64,000 nt of DNA. Source: Wansuia hejianensis. GTDB lineage: Bacteria; Bacillota; Clostridia; Lachnospirales; Lachnospiraceae. Location of the stretch: assembly GCF_014337215.1 (NCBI RefSeq), contig NZ_CP060635.1, forward strand, positions 819,501-883,500, given 5' to 3'. This document shows positions 50,107 through 58,318 of this stretch, one piece after another. Made by a program: the position numbers and the translations under genes. Under the pieces are notes generated by a model. That model did not search any database and was not told the origin of the DNA. It saw only the letters and a program-made list of their open reading frames with translations. Positions within the stretch are counted from its first letter, which is position 1, and every line of letters starts with the position of its first letter.

Positions 50107-51294
50107 ATGAAAAGCAAAAAACAATGGCTGCCATTGTTTGGGGCGGCCGTAATGGCAGCGACCCTGATGGTTTTGCCCGGGGCAAAGGAGGCGAAGGCCG
50201 CAGCAGCGCCGGAGGTATCAGTTTCTATTGGCAATGTGACGGCGGAAATAGGAGATGAAATTACAATTCCGCTTACATTTTCCAGTGCAGAAAATAATCT
50301 GCGTGGTTTTAACGGTGTAAATACGGGCGGATATGACAGCACGATTCTGGAATATCAGGGAACGACCCTGGATGGAGGACTGAATAATGATAACCTAAGC
50401 ACTGCGGGCGGAAATTTCGCTTATATGTCGCTGGGTGGTTTCTCCAGCGGTACTGTAAATATTAAATTTAAAGTGCTGAAATGCAGCGCCGATCCCGTGA
50501 GTTTTACTGTAAGCGGGCTAAAATTTACCGATGGGACGACCACGACGGCGCCTAAGGCGCTGACATCTGCCATTACAATCAATCATCCGGCGGATCAGCA
50601 GAATACGGAGGGTACCGACGCTACCTGCACCACGGCGGGCCATAAGAAGGTAACCTGCGGCGTCTGCGGTGCTGTAATCTCCGACGAGGATATTCCGGCT
50701 CTGGGGCATGATGAGGGCACGTGGACAGTGACGAAGGAATCCACTTGCAAGGAAAAGGGAACCAGAGAGCTGCGCTGCACCAGGGACCAGGCCCTGTTAA
50801 AGACAGAAGAGCTTCCCCTGGCTGAGCATAGCTGGGATGATGGCAGGGAAGCAAAACCGGCCACCTGCTCTGCGGAAGGTGAAAAGCTGTATACCTGTAA
50901 AGTTTGCAACGAAACTAAGACGGAAAAGATTGCCAGGGCGGCTCATAGCTGGACAGTGAGTGAGGAAACAGATCAGGACGGCTGGAAGGTTATCACGGCT
51001 GCAACAGAAGAGAAAGAGGGCAGCAAAGAAAGAGTTTGCTCTGTCTGCAGTGAGAAAGAAACGGCAGTGATTGAAAAGCTCGCTGCGAAACCGACGGCTG
51101 CGCCGACAGCGAAGCCAACGGCAAAACCGACGACGGCAGAAAAACCGTCCGGGGGCGCTTCAGCTGCCAATAATGGCAAAGCGGTGAATACGGGTGATAC
51201 TACTGAGACGGTGGGATATGTTGTTCTGATTCTGGCGGCGGCCTGCGGCATCGCGGGAGCAATCGCTATGAAGCGCAGAAAAGTAAATCATTAA
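50107..51294 (+). CDS. Membrane/cell-wall anchored cohesin-like protein
   Basis: 395 residues from ATG 50107 (AAGGAG seven bases upstream; ATG 50101 is too close to it). Signal peptide 1-34. Residues 35-165 have a cohesin-like pattern: VSVSIGNVTAEIGDEITIPLTF, a YDSTILEYQG strand, and GTVNIKFKVL...SFTVSGLKF. Three or four Cys-containing modules follow (TCTTAGHKKVTCGVCG, YTCKVCNETK), then a Pro/Thr linker, an NTGDTT segment, a hydrophobic helix and an RRK tail, like a sortase-type or tail anchor. It could hold the two dockerin proteins encoded upstream. Confidence 0.8.
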   Translation: MKSKKQWLPLFGAAVMAATLMVLPGAKEAKAAAAPEVSVSIGNVTAEIGDEITIPLTFSSAENNLRGFNGVNTGGYDSTILEYQGTTLDGGLNNDNLSTAGGNFAYMSLGGFSSGTVNIKFKVLKCSADPVSFTVSGLKFTDGTTTTAPKALTSAITINHPADQQNTEGTDATCTTAGHKKVTCGVCGAVISDEDIPALGHDEGTWTVTKESTCKEKGTRELRCTRDQALLKTEELPLAEHSWDDGREAKPATCSAEGEKLYTCKVCNETKTEKIARAAHSWTVSEETDQDGWKVITAATEEKEGSKERVCSVCSEKETAVIEKLAAKPTAAPTAKPTAKPTTAEKPSGGASAANNGKAVNTGDTTETVGYVVLILAAACGIAGAIAMKRRKVNH

Positions 51295-51298
51295 AACT

Positions 51299-51325
51299 CA
51301 GGCCCCGGCCTTAAGCCGGGGCCTG
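51299..51325. repeat. 11-bp GC-rich inverted repeat without U-tract
   Basis: CAGGCCCCGGC-CTTAA-GCCGGGGCCTG lies five bases after the cohesin stop. There is no T-run, so it may be an mRNA-stability or processing hairpin rather than a terminator. Confidence 0.65.
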
Positions 51326-51351
51326 CATGAAGTATGGGATGAAGGAACTGC

Positions 51352-53652
51352 ATGATGAAAAACAATAAATTCAGACAAATAATTAAAAAAACAGGAGCGG
51401 CGCTGGCGTCAGTATGCCTGGCAGCTGTTCTTATGTTTCTGACAGCCGGGTTTGGACATACGGCTCCGGAAAATCCCATGGCTTCTCAGGAGGCAGATGC
51501 TTCCCGCATGTATTTGACCTCCTCCACACTTGCCATGGATCAGGAAAAGCTGGCAAGCGTGGAGAATGCCAACATCAGCTCCGGCGGCGCTGACAGCGCT
51601 GCGGCTCAGGAGAAAGAGCAGGAAGAACAACAGGACCAGCGGCAGGAAGATCAGCAGAATCAGCAGGAAGACCAGGAGAATCAGGAGTTCCGGCAGGGGC
51701 AGCAGAATACGAATAACTATACGTCCGAGCAGAACACCCCTTCCGGGCAGGTAAGCAACAGCCTGTTGTCGTTGATTCAGAAAAACCAGTCTGGCAATAC
51801 TCAGAACGGAAACACAGGCGGAAACGGGGGTGGAATCGGAGAAAACGGAGGAGGAGGAGAACCGGGAGGGGATTCCGGCAACACGCCCACGGAAGGCGGC
51901 AGTTCGCATACTTTAAATCCGAATCAGTCATCGGAGCTGTTCTATACAACCATCGAGGACCAGAAACGGACCAACGATCCCAATTACCCCTTTACAATTC
52001 ATCTGACAGAAAAAGGCAAGCAGCTGTCCATCTCCAGTATAACGGTTGTACGGAACAAGGACAGCAAGGAGGGTAAGCTGGAAGAGGAAGATAGTTTGGA
52101 ACTGGAGGAAGGAGCCAATTTCGTAGAGGTGATTCTGAAATTCCGTTCGGGTAGAGATGAAGTAACAGCGCCTTCCAAGAAGTATGTTCTCTATTATATG
52201 CCGGAGGGAAAGGTGCTTTTGCTGGTACAGAATGCCAAAACCGGAGAGTACCTGACAGACGGGCAGCAGCTGACTGTCTATGAGGATAATATCTGGCTTA
52301 AGGTTACGGCTCAGAAGGCCTCGGGCGGTCAATGGACAGACGTGGGGCACACGCTGCGCCTGAACAATGCGCTTAAGTCCGCAGAGGCTGACGGGATATA
52401 CCGTCTGGGCCTGGACAAGGGAAATAATAATGAAGTGATGATCCGGGCCGGGGAAGCGGGTAATTACTCTGCCCAATTATCCTGCAGTATCAATTATAAG
52501 GTTGACGGATTTGTGGTGAGCTTTGAAAGCACGGGCGGCTTCAGGGAAGATATCTCCGACAACAGGACAATGGCGAAAAAGAGCTTCGGGGGAGTGACTA
52601 GTATTGATTATAAGTCAGAATCCTCAGATTTTGCGTTCCGGATTACCTGCAATACCGATACCGGAGAAGAGCAGATCACCAGTATCCTGGTGAGCAGCGA
52701 TCAGTTCCCGGCACAGGAGGAAAAGCTGGGGCAGCAGGGGGCAGATGGGTTTATACATATTCCATTGGATGCATCATTGGGGATGACTTATATCAAGATG
52801 TACTGCAGGAACTCCGATGGGGAGACCAAAAGCTATATCTGGGAGGTTAAGTATACAAGAGTTGATAATGGAGAGAATCCCGGAAATGACAAGAATAACC
52901 CGGTAATTGAGATTAGCATAGCAGACGGGCAGACTGTTCATGATAATCCCTACACTGTAAAATTAAAAGCCTGGAGCCATGATCAGCATACACTGCAGAT
53001 TAGCCAGATGAAGCTTTATTTGAACGGGCAGGAAAAGCGGAACGACAGCCTGACCCCTGACGGGTTTTATGAGTATAATCTGGAACTGACAGAGGGGGCC
53101 AATCAGATATACGTCCGTGTGGAGGATAGTGAGCAATACGTTACTGAGAAATACCTTACGCTGTATTTTAACGCCGATAAGGAAAGCGCCAGAGTCCGTT
53201 TTATTCTGTCTGCCAATGTGGTCGGACTGGGAACGCTGATTGACGAATATGTGGATCTGGAAGGAAGCACGACCATTGCCAGGATCGTGGAGGACCGTCT
53301 GGCTGCGTATGCGTATACTACGATCCACGACGGGTCAGCGAATGACGGGTCCTATTTCCTCCGGCATATACAGAAGCCCGGCATCCTGCAGGGGTGGAAT
53401 GTATCGGAAGAGGAACGTTCTCTGCTGGAGATGGAGGGAATTTATCTGAATGAAGAAATTACTAATTTGGACAGTCTGGGAGAAAAGAATTTTACAGAAG
53501 GTTCGGGGTGGATGATAACGTTGAACCACTACTATATCGGGCAGAGCATGGGGACCTGGACGGCCGGCGACGGAGATGAGATCCATGTGCTCTATACACT
53601 GGACTGGGGTAAGGACGTCGGGGTGGATCCCAACAGCGGAGTCTATGGGTAA
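51352..53652 (+). CDS. Secreted protein with C-terminal DUF4430 (transcobalamin-like) domain
   Basis: 766 residues. Signal peptide about 1-38. Residues 80-130 are Gln/Glu-rich, 145-185 Gly/Asn-rich linker. Several beta-sandwich stretches follow (ISSITVVRNKD, VEVILKFRSG). Residues 613-766 read as DUF4430: VRFILSANVVGLGTLIDEYVDL, GWMITLNHYYIGQSMGTW, GDGDEIHVLYTLDWGKDVG. This family is homologous to the C-terminal beta domain of intrinsic factor/transcobalamin. No anchor is visible, so it is secreted or held by a partner. RBS AAGGAACTGC. 57 bases after the cohesin gene. Confidence 0.83.
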   Translation: MMKNNKFRQIIKKTGAALASVCLAAVLMFLTAGFGHTAPENPMASQEADASRMYLTSSTLAMDQEKLASVENANISSGGADSAAAQEKEQEEQQDQRQEDQQNQQEDQENQEFRQGQQNTNNYTSEQNTPSGQVSNSLLSLIQKNQSGNTQNGNTGGNGGGIGENGGGGEPGGDSGNTPTEGGSSHTLNPNQSSELFYTTIEDQKRTNDPNYPFTIHLTEKGKQLSISSITVVRNKDSKEGKLEEEDSLELEEGANFVEVILKFRSGRDEVTAPSKKYVLYYMPEGKVLLLVQNAKTGEYLTDGQQLTVYEDNIWLKVTAQKASGGQWTDVGHTLRLNNALKSAEADGIYRLGLDKGNNNEVMIRAGEAGNYSAQLSCSINYKVDGFVVSFESTGGFREDISDNRTMAKKSFGGVTSIDYKSESSDFAFRITCNTDTGEEQITSILVSSDQFPAQEEKLGQQGADGFIHIPLDASLGMTYIKMYCRNSDGETKSYIWEVKYTRVDNGENPGNDKNNPVIEISIADGQTVHDNPYTVKLKAWSHDQHTLQISQMKLYLNGQEKRNDSLTPDGFYEYNLELTEGANQIYVRVEDSEQYVTEKYLTLYFNADKESARVRFILSANVVGLGTLIDEYVDLEGSTTIARIVEDRLAAYAYTTIHDGSANDGSYFLRHIQKPGILQGWNVSEEERSLLEMEGIYLNEEITNLDSLGEKNFTEGSGWMITLNHYYIGQSMGTWTAGDGDEIHVLYTLDWGKDVGVDPNSGVYG

Positions 53653-53711
53653 AGCGGATACCCGCAGGGAGCAGGAATACTATTAAGGGCCAACAAGGAG
53701 GAGAAAGACAG

Positions 53712-54647
53712 ATGAACAGCCGTACAGATGCCGTCATCAGAGAAATTGAAAAAGTTATTGTCGGAAAGCGTGAAGTGGTGGAACGGGTGTTGATGGCCGT
53801 TTTATCAGAAGGACATATCCTTCTGGATGACGTTCCGGGTGTGGGGAAGACCACCCTGGCTCTGGCCTGTTCACGGGTCATGGGTATGGAATACCACAGA
53901 ATACAATTTACGCCGGATGTGGTTCCTTCGGATATCGTGGGTTTTTCCATCTATAACAAGGAACAGGGGACTTTTGACTATAAGCCGGGCGTAGTTATGA
54001 CAAACCTGCTGCTGGCGGATGAGATTAACCGCACCTCCAGCAAAACTCAATCAGCGCTGCTGGAGGTTATGGAAGAGGGGCAGGTGACGGTAGACGGCGT
54101 GACCCATCCGCTGCCAAAGCCATTTGTAGTGATCGCGACGCAGAACCCGGTGGGATCGGCCGGAACTCAGCTTCTGCCCCAGGCACAGCTGGATCGGTTC
54201 ATGATCCGGCTGGAAATGGGGTATCCGGATTTTGAAAGCCAGGTAAATATTCTGCGTGACCGTCAGACGGCTAATCCCATAGAGCAGATCCATGGAATTA
54301 TCGGGGCTGAAGAAGTCCTGGCCATGCAGGAGGAGATCCGCAACCTTCATGTGGAGGATTCAATTCTGGAATATATCACCGCCCTGGCAACGGAGACCAG
54401 AAAGGACGACATGATCCGCCTGGGCGTCAGCCCCCGCGGGGCGCTGGCTGTAGTGCGCATCGCGAAAGCCCATGCCTATCTGGAGGGACGGCAGTTTGTT
54501 ACTCCGGAGGATGTGCAGCAGGTTTTTGTGGATGTCTGCGGACACAGGATCATTATGAATCCAAAAGCCAGAGTGGCTGAGCTCTCTGCCGCGGATGTGC
54601 TGTTAAGAGTGATGAAAAACACCAAATCTCCGGACAGCGGGCGATAA
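53712..54647 (+). CDS. MoxR-family AAA+ ATPase
   Basis: 311 residues. Walker A region LLDDVPGVGKTTLA (about 39-50), Walker B LLADEINRTSSKTQSALLEVMEEGQV, and sensor regions ATQNPVGSAGTQLLPQAQLDRFM. MoxR ATPases act as chaperone-like maturation factors, usually with a DUF58 protein and a transglutaminase-like membrane protein, as here. RBS AAGGAGGAG. Confidence 0.93.
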   Translation: MNSRTDAVIREIEKVIVGKREVVERVLMAVLSEGHILLDDVPGVGKTTLALACSRVMGMEYHRIQFTPDVVPSDIVGFSIYNKEQGTFDYKPGVVMTNLLLADEINRTSSKTQSALLEVMEEGQVTVDGVTHPLPKPFVVIATQNPVGSAGTQLLPQAQLDRFMIRLEMGYPDFESQVNILRDRQTANPIEQIHGIIGAEEVLAMQEEIRNLHVEDSILEYITALATETRKDDMIRLGVSPRGALAVVRIAKAHAYLEGRQFVTPEDVQQVFVDVCGHRIIMNPKARVAELSAADVLLRVMKNTKSPDSGR

Positions 54648-54659
54648 AGGGAGGCAGGC

Positions 54660-55835
54660 ATGAGAAAATCCAGAATATTGTGGATTCTGTGGCTGGCTTT
54701 GTCATTTCTGTTCTGGGCTGTGACAGAAAGCGCCGGGGGCTGTCTGCTCTTTCTTGTATCAGCGGTCCTTCCACCGGTGTGCGCACTGCCGGCCAGGAGG
54801 CTCAGGGGAAAGCTGGAGGCGGAGATTTCAGCCTCGGCCTATTGTGAGAAGAATCAGGAGGCGGAAGGAAAGCTGACGGTAAGAAATAGCTGTTTTTTAC
54901 CGGCGGATCGTTTGATCTGCCAGCTTTGCTGTGAGAACCTGCTGACTGGAGAGAAAGAACTAAAATCTCTGAGAATGGCTGTTCCGGCCAGGGCCAGCGT
55001 GTCACTGGATCTCCGGTTCATGAGCCGGCATGCGGGGCGGGTGAGAATATCTCTGAAGCAGATGACATATTTTGACCTGTTTGGGCTGTTCCGGTTCCGG
55101 AACACACCGGTATCAACTCCCCCGGCATTAACCCTGGCGGCGCCGAATACCTTTCCGGTGGTCACTCAGATATCCTACGGGGAAAGCGCCAATATGGACA
55201 GCGATGAATATTCGATGAAAAAGGCAGGATATGACCCGTCGGAAACCTTTGCGATCCGGGAATACCGCCCCGGCGACAGAATCCGCCAGATCCACTGGAA
55301 GCTTACGGAAAAGCTGGGGAGCCTGACGGTACGGGATTACGGACTGCCGATCCAGAATACGATTTTGCTTCTGCTGGAAACCGGGTGGGTAAAAGACGGC
55401 GGGAAGCCAGAGGCGGACTGCCTGGACGCTCTTGCCGAGGCGATACTTTCTGTATCCCAGGAGCTGGTAAGCCAGCAGACGGTACACAGCATCGGTTGGC
55501 AGAATCATGAAGAAAACACCTTTTCCTGCGAAGAGGTGGAGACGGAGGATGATCTGAATTCACTGCTTCCGGGGCTTTTAGGGGCTTCGCCGGGAGAGGA
55601 TGAATTATCTGTGGCAGAGCATTACATGGCCAACCGGGAACAATTGGAATTTGCACATGTGGTAGTATTTACACCGCAGCACCGGGAAAGCCTGAGCTAT
55701 CTGGCAGGCCATTGCCTGCTGACAGAGGTGATTTGCGAACAGGGAGCCTACGGATATGACCAGAAGGATGGTATCGCCATCATCGGCGCCGTCCCGGGAC
55801 AAGTTTCGGAAATGCTGGCTTATATAGAAATTTAG
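54660..55835 (+). CDS. DUF58 domain membrane protein
   Basis: 391 residues. Two hydrophobic segments at the N-terminus (about 7-45), a beta-rich extracytoplasmic part, and the DUF58 signature YDPSETFAIREYRPGDRIRQIHW (about 197-219) with KLGSLTVRDY. It is the standard partner of MoxR and transglutaminase-like proteins. It starts 12 bases after moxR. Confidence 0.9.
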   Translation: MRKSRILWILWLALSFLFWAVTESAGGCLLFLVSAVLPPVCALPARRLRGKLEAEISASAYCEKNQEAEGKLTVRNSCFLPADRLICQLCCENLLTGEKELKSLRMAVPARASVSLDLRFMSRHAGRVRISLKQMTYFDLFGLFRFRNTPVSTPPALTLAAPNTFPVVTQISYGESANMDSDEYSMKKAGYDPSETFAIREYRPGDRIRQIHWKLTEKLGSLTVRDYGLPIQNTILLLLETGWVKDGGKPEADCLDALAEAILSVSQELVSQQTVHSIGWQNHEENTFSCEEVETEDDLNSLLPGLLGASPGEDELSVAEHYMANREQLEFAHVVVFTPQHRESLSYLAGHCLLTEVICEQGAYGYDQKDGIAIIGAVPGQVSEMLAYIEI

Positions 55836-55886
55836 AAGATGCCGGCCAACGCAGGCGTTACCAAACAGGAAAGAGATAGACATACG

Positions 55887-58274
55887 ATGAAAGAAAACGG
55901 AAATTTTCTCCTTTACCCAGGCCTGGAACCGGGAAATAAAACGAACAGAATTATAACATTTTTAGTGGACTGGTTTTTTATATGGCTGTATCTGTCGGGA
56001 ATGGCAGTCTGGCTGATTTCAGCCCTGGACCTGCCGGTGGCTGTGAGCCTGTGTCTGGGGATTCAGGCAGTGGCTGCGCTGGGCATTCAGCTTTTGACCG
56101 GGAGCAGGGGCAGAAGAGCTGGCCTGAAAATGCTGCTCTGGTGTGCGGCTCTGGCTGTATTTGCCCTGCTGTTCAGAGATTTCTGGAGCAGCGGTATACA
56201 TATCATCTGCAATCGGGGTGTAGAAGCTTTGGGGGAACGGTTTCCCTATTTGTTTCCGGCCTATGCGGTAACTGTGGGGGAAGAAATGAGGGAAGCGGCG
56301 CTGTACGGCGCTCTTTTCTGGCTGTCCGCGCTGGCGGCTGTACCGGCTGTTTATCTGGTGCGGGCAGGAAACCGGATTCTGCTGGGAATTCAGGCAGTGG
56401 CATTGCTGGCGGCGCAGATGGTTACGGGAATCGGACCGGGGCTGGCGGCAGGTGTTTGGTCTGCCCTGTGTCTGCTGGCAGTATGGATACGCGGGCACGG
56501 CGAACGGATTCCGGCGGGGCGTCAGCGGCTGGCAGCTTTGGAAAGCTTCCTTTTCGCCGGGGTGGGGATTTTCCTTTTAATGGCCGGGGGCCGTGCCCTG
56601 ACACAGCGTTTTTTGCCGGAGAATGCGGAACTTTTTACAGGGATTCGGTCCGGAGTGCTGAAGAGCCTTGAAGAATTTCGATATCAGGGAGACAGCCAAG
56701 TTTTGCCGGACGGAGATTTTACCGGGCTGGGTTCCTTTGAACCGACGGAAGATCCTGTTCTGGAAATAACCATGAGCCGGCCGGATTCCTACTATCTGCG
56801 GGGATTTACAGGGAGTGTCTACACAGGCAACGGCTGGACAGGGCCGGAGGCTGCTGTTTTATGGGAAAACCGGAATCTGTTTTACTGGCTCCATCAGGAA
56901 AACTTTTACGGACAGGAAATCTTGCCCGGCGCGGCGTTGGCGCTGGATGCTTCAGTGGCGTCGGAGGAAAAGAACGCAATCTCTGTTAAAAACCTGTCTG
57001 GAAATTCTAAATACTGCTATGTACCCTATGAGCTCCATTCCCTGGAAGAAAGCCCGGTTCGCCAGGCGATGGATCGTCAGAAAATAGGGGACGCCGCGGT
57101 GGTATCCCAGGGCCTTTATGGGAACCGGGAATATTCCTACGAGGCATTGGCAAACCAGGTTACAAAATACCCTGCGCTGAACGCGGCACTGCTGGACACA
57201 GACAGCCTGGGCGAAGAGGGAGAAAATTACCGGGAACTGGAAGGGTTTTACAATGAATTTGCCTATTCTGTTTATCTCGATATACCAGACAGGCTAAATG
57301 CATCGCTGTCAGAGGTGTTAGGCGTTAAAGAAATAGACAGTGGAGAAAAGCATGCGGATTATGCGGAAGCGAAGCAGAATATCCTTTATGCGCTGACCGC
57401 CGGTTATACAGATACGAATATTCTGGAGAATACCTGGGACGGTTCTGACTTTATTTTCGATTTTCTGAATGTGTCTAAAAAGGGATATTCCGTTCATTTT
57501 GCCAGCGCCGCGGTAATGATGTTCCGGTATTATGGGATTCCGGCCCGCTATGTGGAAGGATATCTGATCACTCCTGACGATGTGTCAGCCATGACTGAGG
57601 GAGAATCCTATGTACTGGATGAAACACATGCTCATGCCTGGGTGGAATACTATCAGGACGGAGTGGGATGGCTTCCCTTTGAGACCACCCCATCTTATTT
57701 GAACACCATGGACAGGGCGGACGAGTATCAGGATATATCCGGCATGGACGGTGCAGGTTCCCAGGATCAGACGGATCAGGAGGAAGAAGAGCCGGAGAAA
57801 GAGGAAGAAGAGCAGAAAGCCCCGGAATTTGACTGGATCTTTCTGTTAACTGTTCTGATGATATTGGGAATCTTACTGCTGGTGCTGGTCATGATCATTT
57901 TCTTGATCTGGATCCTGGTGCAGAGAAGAAAGAGCAGGAAGGCCAAACGGCTGTTCCAGTCTGCGGACAGGCGGGAGGCTGCCAGGGCCCTGTTTGAATA
58001 TTCCATGAACCTGATGTCGGTGGCAGGGCTGAAGATCCGGAATACTTCACTCTATCGTTATGAAAAAGCGATAGAGAAGATGTTTGACCGTGAGATGGCG
58101 GAAGAATATATCGCTGTGGTTGCGGTCAGACAGGAGGCGGTTTACAGCGGCCATGAAATCACGGAAGAGCAGTGGAGCCTGATGCGGCGGTTTAAGGAAA
58201 AAATCTGGAACCGGATTTATTCCCAGGGCAGTATACTTCAGAAATTTCAGCTGAAATACATTTATTTTCTATAA
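55887..58274 (+). CDS. TgpA-like membrane protein with transglutaminase-like domain lacking the catalytic Cys
   Basis: 795 residues from ATG 55887 (AGGAAAGAG upstream; ATG 55839, four bases after DUF58, is possible). Six or more N-terminal membrane segments, a large extracellular part, a transglutaminase-like core, an acidic E-rich stretch, one more membrane helix and a cytoplasmic tail. The core reads GYSVHFASAAVMMFRYYGIPARYVEGY and DETHAHAWVEYY: His and Asp positions remain, but the usual Cys of the GYC-HFAS motif is Ser (TCC at 57489-57491). It is probably not a thiol enzyme. Confidence 0.88.
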   Translation: MKENGNFLLYPGLEPGNKTNRIITFLVDWFFIWLYLSGMAVWLISALDLPVAVSLCLGIQAVAALGIQLLTGSRGRRAGLKMLLWCAALAVFALLFRDFWSSGIHIICNRGVEALGERFPYLFPAYAVTVGEEMREAALYGALFWLSALAAVPAVYLVRAGNRILLGIQAVALLAAQMVTGIGPGLAAGVWSALCLLAVWIRGHGERIPAGRQRLAALESFLFAGVGIFLLMAGGRALTQRFLPENAELFTGIRSGVLKSLEEFRYQGDSQVLPDGDFTGLGSFEPTEDPVLEITMSRPDSYYLRGFTGSVYTGNGWTGPEAAVLWENRNLFYWLHQENFYGQEILPGAALALDASVASEEKNAISVKNLSGNSKYCYVPYELHSLEESPVRQAMDRQKIGDAAVVSQGLYGNREYSYEALANQVTKYPALNAALLDTDSLGEEGENYRELEGFYNEFAYSVYLDIPDRLNASLSEVLGVKEIDSGEKHADYAEAKQNILYALTAGYTDTNILENTWDGSDFIFDFLNVSKKGYSVHFASAAVMMFRYYGIPARYVEGYLITPDDVSAMTEGESYVLDETHAHAWVEYYQDGVGWLPFETTPSYLNTMDRADEYQDISGMDGAGSQDQTDQEEEEPEKEEEEQKAPEFDWIFLLTVLMILGILLLVLVMIIFLIWILVQRRKSRKAKRLFQSADRREAARALFEYSMNLMSVAGLKIRNTSLYRYEKAIEKMFDREMAEEYIAVVAVRQEAVYSGHEITEEQWSLMRRFKEKIWNRIYSQGSILQKFQLKYIYFL

Positions 58275-58318
58275 CGCAGTTTGAGGATGGCGCGGCAGAT
58301 GCGCTATTGGAGGAGACT

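Noticed and set aside
45427..51294. Cellulosome gene cluster
   Set aside because: Dockerins and a cohesin-like domain occur, but no glycoside hydrolase, carbohydrate-binding module or multi-cohesin scaffoldin is in the window.
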